Below are positions 8,031 through 16,136 of a stretch of DNA of 45,770 bases, piece after piece. The notes beneath the pieces were generated by a model. The model saw only the letters and a list, made by a program, of their open reading frames with translations, made no database searches and was not told the origin of the DNA. The stretch covers positions 1-45,770 of the forward strand of contig JADLAI010000186.1 of the NCBI GenBank assembly GCA_020848295.1. Reading direction: 5' to 3'. Origin of the DNA: Flavobacteriales bacterium (GTDB taxonomy: Bacteria; Bacteroidota; Bacteroidia; Flavobacteriales_F; PHOS-HE28). A program made the position numbers and the translations under genes. Position 1 is the stretch's first letter, and each line of letters opens with the position of its first letter.

Positions 8031-9689
8031 TCAGAATTGCTGGGTTTCGGCCGCCTTGGCCATGTCGAGCAGCAGGAAGTTGATCAGGTTCGGCACCATC
8101 TGCGCGGTCGGGTCCGAGGTGCTTGGGTCGGAGACATAGAGTTCGTACGGCTCCGTCCAGTAAATGTCGCTCGCCTGTCCCAGCAGCAGGCGTTGTGTCT
8201 TCAGGGTGTCCTTCACCTCCTGCGAGATGGGGATCGCATACAGTAGGTCGGCACAACCATCCACCACGTTACCGGGACTGGAGGGGTTGCTGAATTCTCC
8301 CACGATAGCGATGTAGTCCGGGTCGATGGATACGTTCCGGCTCGCCACCTCGTAGTGATCCGTTCCCGTGTTGAAGCCCTGCCCGATCAAGCCCTGCACG
8401 GCGAAGTTCCGCGCGGCATAGGAGGCGCTGTCCACCCAGATGGAGTCGAACGCCGGGCTCTGGTGGTAGGCGGGCCAGCCCGCCACGTTCGGCGGGTCGA
8501 AGAGGTTCTGGTCACAGTTCACGCAGATGTAATAAATGTCCAGGAACATCCGGTACCGCGCTTCCAACTTGGTGGCCTCGCTGGGGAAGGTGTACTTCAG
8601 CTTGCGCACCATGCCGATGATCAGGTCCGCAGGGCTCATCATCATGCAGGCCCGGTTGTCGGCACTGAAGAAGTGGGCGCTGGTGAGCAGGGCGCGCATC
8701 ACGGTCTCCATTTGGTCCGCAGCACCCAGGTTGGCGCGGAACACCTCGGCCAGCGGCACGATCAACTCCGTTTCGGCCTGTGCGCTGATCTCCCCGTGGA
8801 CGAAGAAGCGATAGAGCTGCCGACAAATGAAAAGGGAACACTCCTCCTTGGCACAGATCATGTCCAGCAAGGCGTTCAACTCGATCTGGCCCGCGTTCGC
8901 ACCGGATTGACCCTGGATCGTGGTGTTGTTGAAGAACGCGCTGAACTGTTTGTCGGCGGTGGTGTGATTGGCAGGTGTGAAGGTGGTCTCCGGCATGATC
9001 GGTGTGCCACCGATATCCTCCCTGAAGTCCCACCCGGTGAGCACACGTGCGGCGGCCTGTACATCCGCTTCGGTGTACCCGCTGGATTCACCCAGGGTGT
9101 ACAGTTCCATCAACTCCCGCCCGTAGTTCTCATCCGGAGCCGAGGCGACGTTCTGGTCCCCGTTCAGGTATTCGAGCATGCACGGGGTCACCGATATGTC
9201 GTACATCAGCTGCCTGAATTTTCCGAGACCCTGTGTGCGCAGGATCCGATCGAAGTCCCACCAGAGCAACCCATTGAACACCACGCTCACCTGAATGGCC
9301 AGGTGGTTGTACCAGAACAGCCGCATCTTCTCATGGATGGTACGGTCCTGGTGGATCATTTGGCCAACGGTCCAGGAGATGTAACTGTACATGCGCCCCA
9401 CATTGGCATCCACGGCCGCTACGGTATTCGGCGTGTTCACCCAGGTCTGCCCGAAGGCCACCGCGGGGTCCATCGCATTCGGATCGCGCACGCCGTTGTT
9501 CAGCGCCCAGTAGTTCTTCAACGGGGCCGAGGTGGGTACGGTCGTGTTCAGCAAGGCGTCCACCACCTGTGCAAGGGACTGGCCGTTGAAGTGGGCGAGG
9601 TCGGCATTGGTGGCGCCGAACATGGTCCGGCGAAGCAGATGTTGGAGTTCCTCTCTGCCGAAGGTGCCGTTGTAGGGAGTTACAGGCAT
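8031..9689 (-). CDS. DUF1800 family protein (pair B)
   Basis: 552 aa, paralogue of the 4238-5887 protein. Family motifs are HLLRRTMFG near the N-terminus, IHEKMRLFWYNHLA, NYGRELMELYTLG, VLTGW and PPNVAGWPAYH. The start at 9689 (MPVTPYNGTFG) lines up with the start of the first copy; the longer frame to 9785 adds sequence with no counterpart there. As in pair A there is no export signal. A run of nine G residues lies about 58 nt upstream. It is first in an operon with the DUF1501 gene at 6442. Confidence 0.9.
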   Translation of the reverse strand: MPVTPYNGTFGREELQHLLRRTMFGATNADLAHFNGQSLAQVVDALLNTTVPTSAPLKNYWALNNGVRDPNAMDPAVAFGQTWVNTPNTVAAVDANVGRMYSYISWTVGQMIHQDRTIHEKMRLFWYNHLAIQVSVVFNGLLWWDFDRILRTQGLGKFRQLMYDISVTPCMLEYLNGDQNVASAPDENYGRELMELYTLGESSGYTEADVQAAARVLTGWDFREDIGGTPIMPETTFTPANHTTADKQFSAFFNNTTIQGQSGANAGQIELNALLDMICAKEECSLFICRQLYRFFVHGEISAQAETELIVPLAEVFRANLGAADQMETVMRALLTSAHFFSADNRACMMMSPADLIIGMVRKLKYTFPSEATKLEARYRMFLDIYYICVNCDQNLFDPPNVAGWPAYHQSPAFDSIWVDSASYAARNFAVQGLIGQGFNTGTDHYEVASRNVSIDPDYIAIVGEFSNPSSPGNVVDGCADLLYAIPISQEVKDTLKTQRLLLGQASDIYWTEPYELYVSDPSTSDPTAQMVPNLINFLLLDMAKAAETQQF

Positions 9690-9746
9690 GGCGGGCGAAT
9701 AAGCTGAAGGGGATGTTGCGCGACCACAAAGAACACTCCGGCACGA

Positions 9747-9755
9747 GGGGGGGGG
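9747..9755. repeat. Homopolymer G9 tract upstream of DUF1800 gene B
   Basis: Nine consecutive G residues on the plus strand (C9 on the coding strand of the minus-strand gene), 58 nt before the start at 9689. Such tracts are prone to slippage; the position fits a promoter or leader region. Confidence 0.8.
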
Positions 9756-9869
9756 CAGGAATTTTGCCGGATCGCGGTCCTCCACTGGCGAAGTTGAGGA
9801 TCCGCCCGATGAAAGGAAAGGCCACAGGTCAGCGTACCGCCGGTAGATATGAACGATCGGTGGTTCGTT

Positions 9870-9881
9870 GGTTCATGAACC
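9870..9881. promoter_or_regulatory. 12-bp perfect palindrome GGTTCATGAACC
   Basis: A perfect dyad in the intergenic region between the divergent DUF1800 gene B and exonuclease III. Its symmetry and placement suggest a dimeric repressor site, but no regulator can be named. Confidence 0.35.
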
Positions 9882-9899
9882 GGCCATGCACATCTCCGA

Positions 9900-9927
9900 C
9901 CTACGGCGACCGGATGCCGTAGGTTCG
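9900..9927 (+). promoter_or_regulatory. Promoter of xth with overlapping inverted repeat
   Basis: TAGGTTCG at 9920-9927 fits the Bacteroidota -7 pattern TAnnTTCG and ends 18 nt before the ATG at 9946. The 8-bp arms CCTACGGC (9900-9907) and GCCGTAGG (9915-9922) form an inverted repeat that overlaps the -7 box, so a bound protein could block the promoter. Confidence 0.45.
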
Positions 9928-9945
9928 CAAGCCAGAACGGTATCC

Positions 9946-10707
9946 ATGAAACTCATCTCATTCAATGTGAACGGCATCCGGGCCAGTGTGGGCAAGGGTC
10001 TTTACCGGACCATCGCTGATCTGGCGCCGGACATCATCTGTTTCCAGGAGACCAAGGCTACGCCGGAGCAGGTCGCCGTGGCGCTGGGTGAGGCGAAAGG
10101 GTACCATGTACAGGCCGTTGGTGCGCAGCGACCCGGTTACAGTGGCACTGCGATCGCCAGCAAGGAGAAGCCGACCAAAGTGGCCTTCGGGATCGGCATC
10201 GTCGACCATGACCAGGAAGGGCGCGTGGTCACCTGCACCTTCAAGGACGTGGTGGTGGTCTGTGTGTACACCCCGAACAGCGGCGAAGGCATGAAGCGCT
10301 TGGGCTACCGCACGGAATGGGATACCGCTTTCCGCAACTATGTGAATGGACTGGCCAAGGGTAAGGTGCCGGTCATCGTCACGGGCGACCTCAACGTCGC
10401 GCATCAACCCATCGACATCGCACGCCCCAAGGAGAATTACAACAAGACCAGCGGCTACACGCAGCAGGAGATCGATGGCATCGGTGCCCTGCTTGCGTCA
10501 GGTTGGGTGGACACCTTCCGGCATTTCCACCCCGAAACGGTGAAGTACAGCTGGTGGAGCCAACGCTTGGGGGCCCGTGCGAAGAATGTGGGCTGGCGCC
10601 TCGATTACGTGCTGGTGTCCAAAGGCTTTGAGAAGAAGGTGCGAGCGGCCTTCATTCTGGATGAGGTGATGGGCAGCGATCACTGCCCGGTGGGGATCGA
10701 GTGGTGA
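9946..10707 (+). CDS. xth: Exodeoxyribonuclease III
   Basis: 253 aa, usual length for the family. It cleaves DNA at abasic sites and degrades 3' ends in base-excision repair. Visible motifs of the exonuclease-endonuclease-phosphatase fold: NVNGIR near the N-terminus, CFQETKA (catalytic Glu), YTPNSG, VTGDLNVAH (Asp and Asn), NVGWRLDY and the C-terminal GSDHCPV with the catalytic His. The start at 9946 gives MKLISFNVNGIRA, the standard N-terminus, and is preceded by a -7 box. The longer frame beginning at 9868 is not supported. Single gene, divergent from the DUF1800/DUF1501 operon. Confidence 0.95.
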   Translation: MKLISFNVNGIRASVGKGLYRTIADLAPDIICFQETKATPEQVAVALGEAKGYHVQAVGAQRPGYSGTAIASKEKPTKVAFGIGIVDHDQEGRVVTCTFKDVVVVCVYTPNSGEGMKRLGYRTEWDTAFRNYVNGLAKGKVPVIVTGDLNVAHQPIDIARPKENYNKTSGYTQQEIDGIGALLASGWVDTFRHFHPETVKYSWWSQRLGARAKNVGWRLDYVLVSKGFEKKVRAAFILDEVMGSDHCPVGIEW

Positions 10708-10803
10708 TGATGTTCAATGCTGTTCCATGAACGGCTTGGTCCAGTGCGCGAAGGTCCGGATGGGCGAAGCGATCAACACGATCACCTTGAATACCGATCA
10801 TCG

Positions 10804-11229
10804 ATGAGATCCCTGCTCAAACTTGAGGAACTGGCACAATTCCTTTTCTGCGTACTGGTGCTCCTTTATTCCATCGGTGTACCCTGGTGGGTCTTCCTGC
10901 TCTTGCTGCTGGGCCCGGATATCGGCATGGTCGGCTACCTTGTCAATGTGCAGGTGGGAGCGGTCACGTACAACCTGTTGCACCACAAGGGGGTGGCGAT
11001 CCTGCTGGGCTTATGTGGGTATACCTTGGGGTTGTTCACAGGCGATGTGCCGGAAGTGTACAGCATGTCCCCGGTGCTCCTGGTGACCGCATTCATTCTT
11101 TATGGCCACGCATCGCTTGACCGGATCTTCGGGTTCGGCCTCAAATTCGGCGATGGCTTCCAACACACCCACCTGGGGTGGATCGGCAAGAAGGCCGTGT
11201 CTGGATCAGAAGGCCACCCAGGGCGATGA
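10804..11229 (+). CDS. DUF4260 family membrane protein
   Basis: 141 aa. It has three to four hydrophobic segments, beginning with LAQFLFCVLVLLYS and WWVFLLLLLGPDIGM. The GPDIGMVGYL, YNLLHHKG and C-terminal GHASLDRIFGFGLK motifs point to DUF4260, a small bacterial membrane family of unknown function. The conserved HH and H..LDR..G residues could be a metal site, but that is inference. The start at 10804 (MRSLLKLEELAQ) is preferred over the longer frame from 10717, whose added residues look non-coding. No clear -7 box is seen. Confidence 0.75.
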   Translation: MRSLLKLEELAQFLFCVLVLLYSIGVPWWVFLLLLLGPDIGMVGYLVNVQVGAVTYNLLHHKGVAILLGLCGYTLGLFTGDVPEVYSMSPVLLVTAFILYGHASLDRIFGFGLKFGDGFQHTHLGWIGKKAVSGSEGHPGR

Positions 11230-11280
11230 TCCATCCTCCAGAACGAACCGGTCACCACGATCGATACGCCGATCCTGTTC

Positions 11281-11844
11281 ATGCGCATCCTCCTGCTCGA
11301 TAACTACGACAGCTTCACCTGGAACCTGCATCATCTGCTGGATCCCCACGCCGAGGTGGATGTCGTATTGAACGACCGGATCACCGTGGATCAGGCTGCG
11401 GCCTACGACCGGATCGTCATTTCTCCAGGTCCCGGACTCCCTCGCGAAGCAGGTATCACCATGGATCTGTTGGACAGGCTCCGCACCACCCGTCCGATCC
11501 TCGGTGTCTGCCTGGGCATGCAAGCGATCATGGAGGTGTACGGTGGTGCGTTGTACAACCTGGGAACGGTGAACCACGGAGTGGCGGTGAGGTGTATACC
11601 CACTGCCCCGCACGATCCCTTGTTCCAGGGAATGCCTGCCGAGTTCGAGGTGGGCCTGTACCACAGTTGGGCCGCCGATGAGGCCACCTTGCCCATCGAC
11701 CTTCAGGTGAAAGCACGTTCGGAGGAAGGTGTGATCATGGCACTGCGAGCGGATGCGCATCCGGTTTGCGGGGTCCAGTTCCATCCGGAAAGTGTGCTCA
11801 CACCGCTGGGCCGTGCGATCATCGACAACTGGGTCCGAAGCTGA
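11281..11844 (+). CDS. pabA: Anthranilate/aminodeoxychorismate synthase glutamine amidotransferase subunit
   Basis: 187 aa, full length for a class I glutamine amidotransferase. It releases ammonia from glutamine for a chorismate-using partner in tryptophan or folate synthesis. The N-terminus is MRILLLDNYDSFTWNL, the oxyanion motif is SPGPGLP, the nucleophile Cys sits in GVCLGMQ, and the catalytic His-Glu pair is in QFHPES. No trpE or pabB neighbour is in the window, so TrpG versus PabA cannot be decided from context. The lone position slightly favours PabA. Confidence 0.9.
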   Translation: MRILLLDNYDSFTWNLHHLLDPHAEVDVVLNDRITVDQAAAYDRIVISPGPGLPREAGITMDLLDRLRTTRPILGVCLGMQAIMEVYGGALYNLGTVNHGVAVRCIPTAPHDPLFQGMPAEFEVGLYHSWAADEATLPIDLQVKARSEEGVIMALRADAHPVCGVQFHPESVLTPLGRAIIDNWVRS

Positions 11845-11966
11845 TCCGCTGAATGGACGTTACGGCACCTGGCGCATGGTCATGCCCATCGCGTTCTTGA
11901 AAACTCATCCGGCCAACACGACGGAGGAGGGCTTGGGGTTCGCACCTTGCGCAGAAGAAGGTGTTG

Positions 11967-12374
11967 ATGCGTTCAGAATCCGCACGTTGGACCGGTACCC
12001 TGCTGCATGGCTGGGTGGAGGTGCTCACGCTCCTCGGCATGCTCTTGGTGGCGGTGGTCCTCATTGCCTGGTGCTGGAACCGGGGGGTGCGGCCATCCGA
12101 TCGGCAGGGGCTGCTCCCGTGGCCGCTGTTCTTATCGGGTGCGGCCCTGACGCTCCTGCTACGCCATTTCGATCAGGGCCTGCTTCCCGCAGTGATCATC
12201 GCTGCTGGGGTGATGATCGCTGGTGTCATAGCACGGGTGGGCACCCATCGTGGCCTGTGGATCCCGGTCATGCTGCTGGCCTCGCTGCTCGGCCTTGGGC
12301 TGAACCTCAGCTTCGTGCTGCTCATGTTGCTGATCATGATCGTCCTGCTCATTAGCGCAGGTCGCGACCGATGA
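11967..12374 (+). CDS. Small multi-spanning membrane protein upstream of CotH genes
   Basis: 135 aa, unrecognised. About four hydrophobic helices are evident (VEVLTLLGMLLVAVVLIAW; LFLSGAALTLLL; LLPAVIIAAGVMIAGVI; then a long Leu/Met-rich C-terminal helix pair). It ends in SAGRDR, and its stop overlaps the ATG of the CotH gene (ATGA at 12371-12374), so the two are translationally coupled. The first ATG at 11967 is used rather than a GTG six bases earlier. It does not show the features of DUF4956, the membrane family often linked to CotH elsewhere. Possibly a membrane partner of the two following proteins. Confidence 0.65.
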   Translation: MRSESARWTGTLLHGWVEVLTLLGMLLVAVVLIAWCWNRGVRPSDRQGLLPWPLFLSGAALTLLLRHFDQGLLPAVIIAAGVMIAGVIARVGTHRGLWIPVMLLASLLGLGLNLSFVLLMLLIMIVLLISAGRDR

Positions 12375-13969
12375 AGCGGGGTGTTGGCGGCACCGGGTTG
12401 CTCGTGCTGCTGGCGATCGTGCTCGTTTCGTTCGTCGTGTTCGCTGTCATGCTGGGGCCGGGGCGTGCCGTGCGGATCGCAGTGGCATCCTTTCTCACCA
12501 CCACGGTCGATGGGTTGGCCGAGGACCTGCCACCTCACCGCCTACGCGTAGTGGATGTGCGCATCGACCCGGAACACCTTGATCGAATGAACAGCGACCT
12601 GCCCTGGAGCGGCGGGGAGTACCGACCGGCCGAACTCGTGGAACATGGGGTCCACTACCCGGCGAAGTTCCGCTATCGGGGGATCTACTCCGCCTCACAC
12701 TACCTCGGCGGGAAGAAGTCGTTCCGGTTGGCGCTCAAGAAGGACAACCCGTTCAAGCCATTCCGACGCCTCAACTTCATCAACCCCAAGTCGTTCAACA
12801 TGCTCAACAACCACATGGGCATATGGATCGCTGGGCGCATGGGAGTGGCGGTGCCATGGAACGAGATGGTGTACGTACGGCTGAACGGGGCCGACTACGG
12901 CGTGATGGAGATGTACGAGCAACCGAACGGCGAATTCGAGCGCGATCGGAAGCTCACCAAGGAGGAGGTGCCGGTCTATAAGGGCGAGTACCCGCCGGTC
13001 ACCCAGCGCGCGATCCCGGAGAAACGCACGTTGTGGCGGAAAGCATCGAACTGGGAATACGAGAGCAAGGCGGACAGTACCATCTCCCATGCACGGTTGG
13101 CGGCGTTGGTGGAAGTGATCGACGACAGCACGCTCACCATCGCGGCACGGCGGGATACGCTCGCGAAGCTGATCGACATGGATGCTTATGCGCGGTACCT
13201 GGCCGCCATGCTCGTGGTGAACACCAAGCACATGGATCAGTTCCACAACCAGTGGTTGGTCATGTCCGCCCGCACGGGGCTCTTCTATCCGATCTTCTGG
13301 GATGCCTTGCTGATGTTCCCACCGGCCGGGGAGCCGCTCTATTTCATCAACGACGCGCTCGCGCACTGGTTCCTGCGGATCCCGGAATGGCGCCTGCTGC
13401 GCGACCGGTATGCCTATGGCGCTTTGCAGGACCTGCACACCGGCGGGGCCTTCATGCGGCATTACGACCAGGCGATCGAGCGGATCAAACCATCGATCCT
13501 TGCCGACCGGAACAAGTTCGGGCACGTATCACCCATCCCTTCCGATGTGCATCAGTTCTCCGTGGCTCACGTGATCAGCTCGTTCGCAGGGATGCGTGCC
13601 ACCGTGAACGCCTACTGGGATCGTACCATCGCACGCCTGGCCGATCGTTCGGTCAAGGTGGAACGAGGCGAACAACTGCACCTGACCACCACCAACGAAG
13701 CCCCACTGGAACTGCGTTGGCACAGCTTCGATGCACAGGCACCACAGGTGGTGGCCGGTACGGATACACTTACCGCCGAGCGCAAGGAGGGCTGGTGGTC
13801 CGTGACCATCCACCGCACCCTTACCCTGCCCGAAGGGAGCTGGGACCGCCCTTTCGCCAACTGGCAGCACTACGTGGTGGAGCCCCTGGACCTCTCGGTA
13901 TCCTTTGCGGCCGGCATCCCGAACGACCTCCGGATCAGCAACGCCATCACCGATGAAGAGATCCGTTAG
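12371..13969 (+). CDS. CotH-family protein kinase, membrane-anchored
   Basis: 532 aa. An N-terminal hydrophobic segment (residues 8-30) anchors a large extracytoplasmic domain. CotH features: GGKKSFRLALKKDNPF near 115, the LNFINPK...LNNHMG region, VYVRLNGADYGVMEMYEQ, and VYKGEY with Lys204. The likely catalytic and metal residues are D289 and N293 (HMDQFHNQW) and D311 (PIFWDAL). CotH proteins are atypical kinases related to Fam20C that phosphorylate secreted or coat proteins; spore coat is irrelevant here, so the target is unknown. It overlaps the preceding gene by 4 nt and the following one by 17 nt, giving a tight three-gene operon. Confidence 0.8.
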   Translation: MKRGVGGTGLLVLLAIVLVSFVVFAVMLGPGRAVRIAVASFLTTTVDGLAEDLPPHRLRVVDVRIDPEHLDRMNSDLPWSGGEYRPAELVEHGVHYPAKFRYRGIYSASHYLGGKKSFRLALKKDNPFKPFRRLNFINPKSFNMLNNHMGIWIAGRMGVAVPWNEMVYVRLNGADYGVMEMYEQPNGEFERDRKLTKEEVPVYKGEYPPVTQRAIPEKRTLWRKASNWEYESKADSTISHARLAALVEVIDDSTLTIAARRDTLAKLIDMDAYARYLAAMLVVNTKHMDQFHNQWLVMSARTGLFYPIFWDALLMFPPAGEPLYFINDALAHWFLRIPEWRLLRDRYAYGALQDLHTGGAFMRHYDQAIERIKPSILADRNKFGHVSPIPSDVHQFSVAHVISSFAGMRATVNAYWDRTIARLADRSVKVERGEQLHLTTTNEAPLELRWHSFDAQAPQVVAGTDTLTAERKEGWWSVTIHRTLTLPEGSWDRPFANWQHYVVEPLDLSVSFAAGIPNDLRISNAITDEEIR

Positions 13970-16136
13970 ACCACGAAAGGTGGGGCCGGGATCCTGGTTG
14001 ATCGGGATGCTCGTGGTGGGAGGTGGCCTGCTGGGTCTCTTCTCACTTGGCCGTGCGGCCTGGCTGCGTCAACTCCCCGGTATAACGGTGGATCCTGCGG
14101 AATGGTCGTTCTTCGCGCGGCTCTTCGATCGGCATCCGGTCGCTACCACTGTTCCAACTTTGCCCGTGCTGGCATTCGGTAACTCCAATGAGGTTTCGGA
14201 ATGCCTCCATGCACAACGTGGCGGTGCCTGGCGCTCGCGGTGGTTCGAAGGGGATGGGAAGAGCGATTCCGTTGAGGTACGCCATCAATTGGACCGCATG
14301 GGATATGTGGTCCGGTTCCACAAGGAAGGTCCTGCTGGAACGATACGAGGTGTTCACTTGATCCCGGCCGACTCCTTGGCGTTGCGCGAGCGTTGGTCCC
14401 ATATCCTCGCGACCGAGCTCGGCCTGCTGACGCCTGCGTTACGGCTGGTGCGGGTGCGATCGTGCGACGTGGACCTGGGGCCACACCTGGAACTGGAACG
14501 GATCGACGACCGGTTCCTGCTCCGGCATGGCCTGCGCGGTGTCACGCTGGTGAAGATGGGAATGGATCCGATGCGTCCTGATCGGCAATTCCCCGTGATC
14601 GATGCCGATAGTACCGAACAGGTGAAGCTGCGTGGACTGATCGTGCGGGCCATGGCCGAGGTGGCCGCAGGTCGTACGGCCATGCTCACGCGGATCATGG
14701 ATCCCGATGCGGTGGCCGCTTGGGCCTTGATGGCCTGGATGGACCAACGCGACCTGCGAAGCGCTACGGTCACCTTCGCCTATGATCGGATCGCCGGGCA
14801 TTTCCGACCGATCCATCAGGTGGCCCTGGCAACAGAGCCGGAGGCCGAAGGGAACGAACTGCTTTACAACATGATCACCCCGCTCCTCGAACTGCCGGAG
14901 GTTCGATCCCGATTCATGGAGTTGCAGGAAAGGATCGCCTCCAATTGGTCGGCATGGCACCAACGGGAGGCCGCCACGGACAATTTGTGGCGTTCGTTGC
15001 TGGGTGTCCCGGATCGCGCGCTGCACACCGTGGAAAGGGCCACCGACCCCGGTGCGCTGGATCATTTCAAGTGGACCATGCGTGCCGGTCCGGGCCATGC
15101 TACCCTGGCGCATGGGATCCCGCTTCCACCAGCGGAGGTCACCTCCCCCTCGGATACCGTTGAACTGGTCCGGCTCGCCGAACGGTACGACCTCATCCTG
15201 CAAGGCGATTCCATCCTCTTCCCCCGCGGCAAATACACGATCGAGGAGGACCTGGAGTTCCCCGCCGGACACACGGTGGTCATGCAACAAGGAGCGCGGC
15301 TCTTCCTGGCGCCCGGCCGTAGCATCCTGGTGAAGGGCGACCTGCACATCCGGGGCACATTGCGCAATCCGGTCTTCATCCGGCCCTTGGAGGAAGGGGT
15401 GGGTTTCGGCACGATCGCCCTGTTGGGGAATGGCACCCAGCAATGTGCCATCAGTGGTCTCTACATCTCCGGCGGCACCGGTGCGAAGCTCGCTGGGATG
15501 CATTGCGAGGGCATGGTGACCATCCTGGCTGCGGCACGCACCGCGATCACATCGAGCGTACTCCAGGAGAGCACCGCGGAAGCCTCATTGGTCGTGGATG
15601 GGGGAGAGCTTCGGATGGACGAGGTGCGCTGGGAGGATGGTGCCAGGCATTTCGCCCGTTTGGACCAGGTGCGTGCGGTTGTTCGGGACCCGGTCATGAT
15701 CGGCGCACGCACGAACGCCACCACCGGCCTTTGGCTGCGCAGCGGGACGGTGGCGGTGTTGGGTGGTACGTTCACTGCCATGCGGGGCGAAGCGATCCGG
15801 GCGGAAGGTTCAGCACAGGCGCTCGTGCGCCACGCCAGGCTCTCGAGGAACGCAACGGCCTTGTACAGTGGGGGCCAGGCAGAGGTGCTTGTGGAGGGCT
15901 GCACGATCGATGCGAACGAGGTGGCCTTCGCACCGGCGACGGGTTCCCCTGGCGATCGTTTCATCCGTTACCCCAACACGATGTTGGAGAATGGCAAGGA
16001 GCACACCTCGGCTTCAGGTATCAAGGACGCTTCGGCGCTGGATGCGGCGACGGTATCCCGGTTCGGGGTGCCGCTCACCGAAGCACCACCACCGGCACCG
16101 CGGCGTAGGGGTGGTGTCACACGCCAGGCGGATTGA
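13953..16136 (+). CDS. CotH-like probable pseudokinase fused to a beta-helix domain
   Basis: 727 aa. An N-terminal membrane segment (around 13-33) is followed by a divergent CotH-like region: LELERIDDRFLLRHG, then LVKMG with Lys201, then WMDQRDLRS with D264. By eye this aligns with the upstream kinase, but the Asn after the first Asp is lost, and the second catalytic Asp (FYPIFWDALL there) is replaced (FRPIHQVALA here, residues 284-293). Residues from about 400 to 660 form short Gly/Val-rich repeats typical of a right-handed parallel beta-helix (KGDLHIRGTLRNPVFIRP, then many V-E-G-T units). The tail is Pro/Arg-rich. The start at 13953 overlaps the kinase gene by 17 nt. Likely a surface scaffold or regulator; assignment is inference. 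Confidence 0.6.
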   Translation: MKRSVRPRKVGPGSWLIGMLVVGGGLLGLFSLGRAAWLRQLPGITVDPAEWSFFARLFDRHPVATTVPTLPVLAFGNSNEVSECLHAQRGGAWRSRWFEGDGKSDSVEVRHQLDRMGYVVRFHKEGPAGTIRGVHLIPADSLALRERWSHILATELGLLTPALRLVRVRSCDVDLGPHLELERIDDRFLLRHGLRGVTLVKMGMDPMRPDRQFPVIDADSTEQVKLRGLIVRAMAEVAAGRTAMLTRIMDPDAVAAWALMAWMDQRDLRSATVTFAYDRIAGHFRPIHQVALATEPEAEGNELLYNMITPLLELPEVRSRFMELQERIASNWSAWHQREAATDNLWRSLLGVPDRALHTVERATDPGALDHFKWTMRAGPGHATLAHGIPLPPAEVTSPSDTVELVRLAERYDLILQGDSILFPRGKYTIEEDLEFPAGHTVVMQQGARLFLAPGRSILVKGDLHIRGTLRNPVFIRPLEEGVGFGTIALLGNGTQQCAISGLYISGGTGAKLAGMHCEGMVTILAAARTAITSSVLQESTAEASLVVDGGELRMDEVRWEDGARHFARLDQVRAVVRDPVMIGARTNATTGLWLRSGTVAVLGGTFTAMRGEAIRAEGSAQALVRHARLSRNATALYSGGQAEVLVEGCTIDANEVAFAPATGSPGDRFIRYPNTMLENGKEHTSASGIKDASALDAATVSRFGVPLTEAPPPAPRRRGGVTRQAD

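Noticed and set aside
7162-8139. 325-codon plus-strand open frame antisense to DUF1501-B
   Set aside because: Shadow frame without motif or start-site support.
8355-9707. 450-codon plus-strand open frame antisense to DUF1800-B
   Set aside because: Shadow frame opposite a clear family member.
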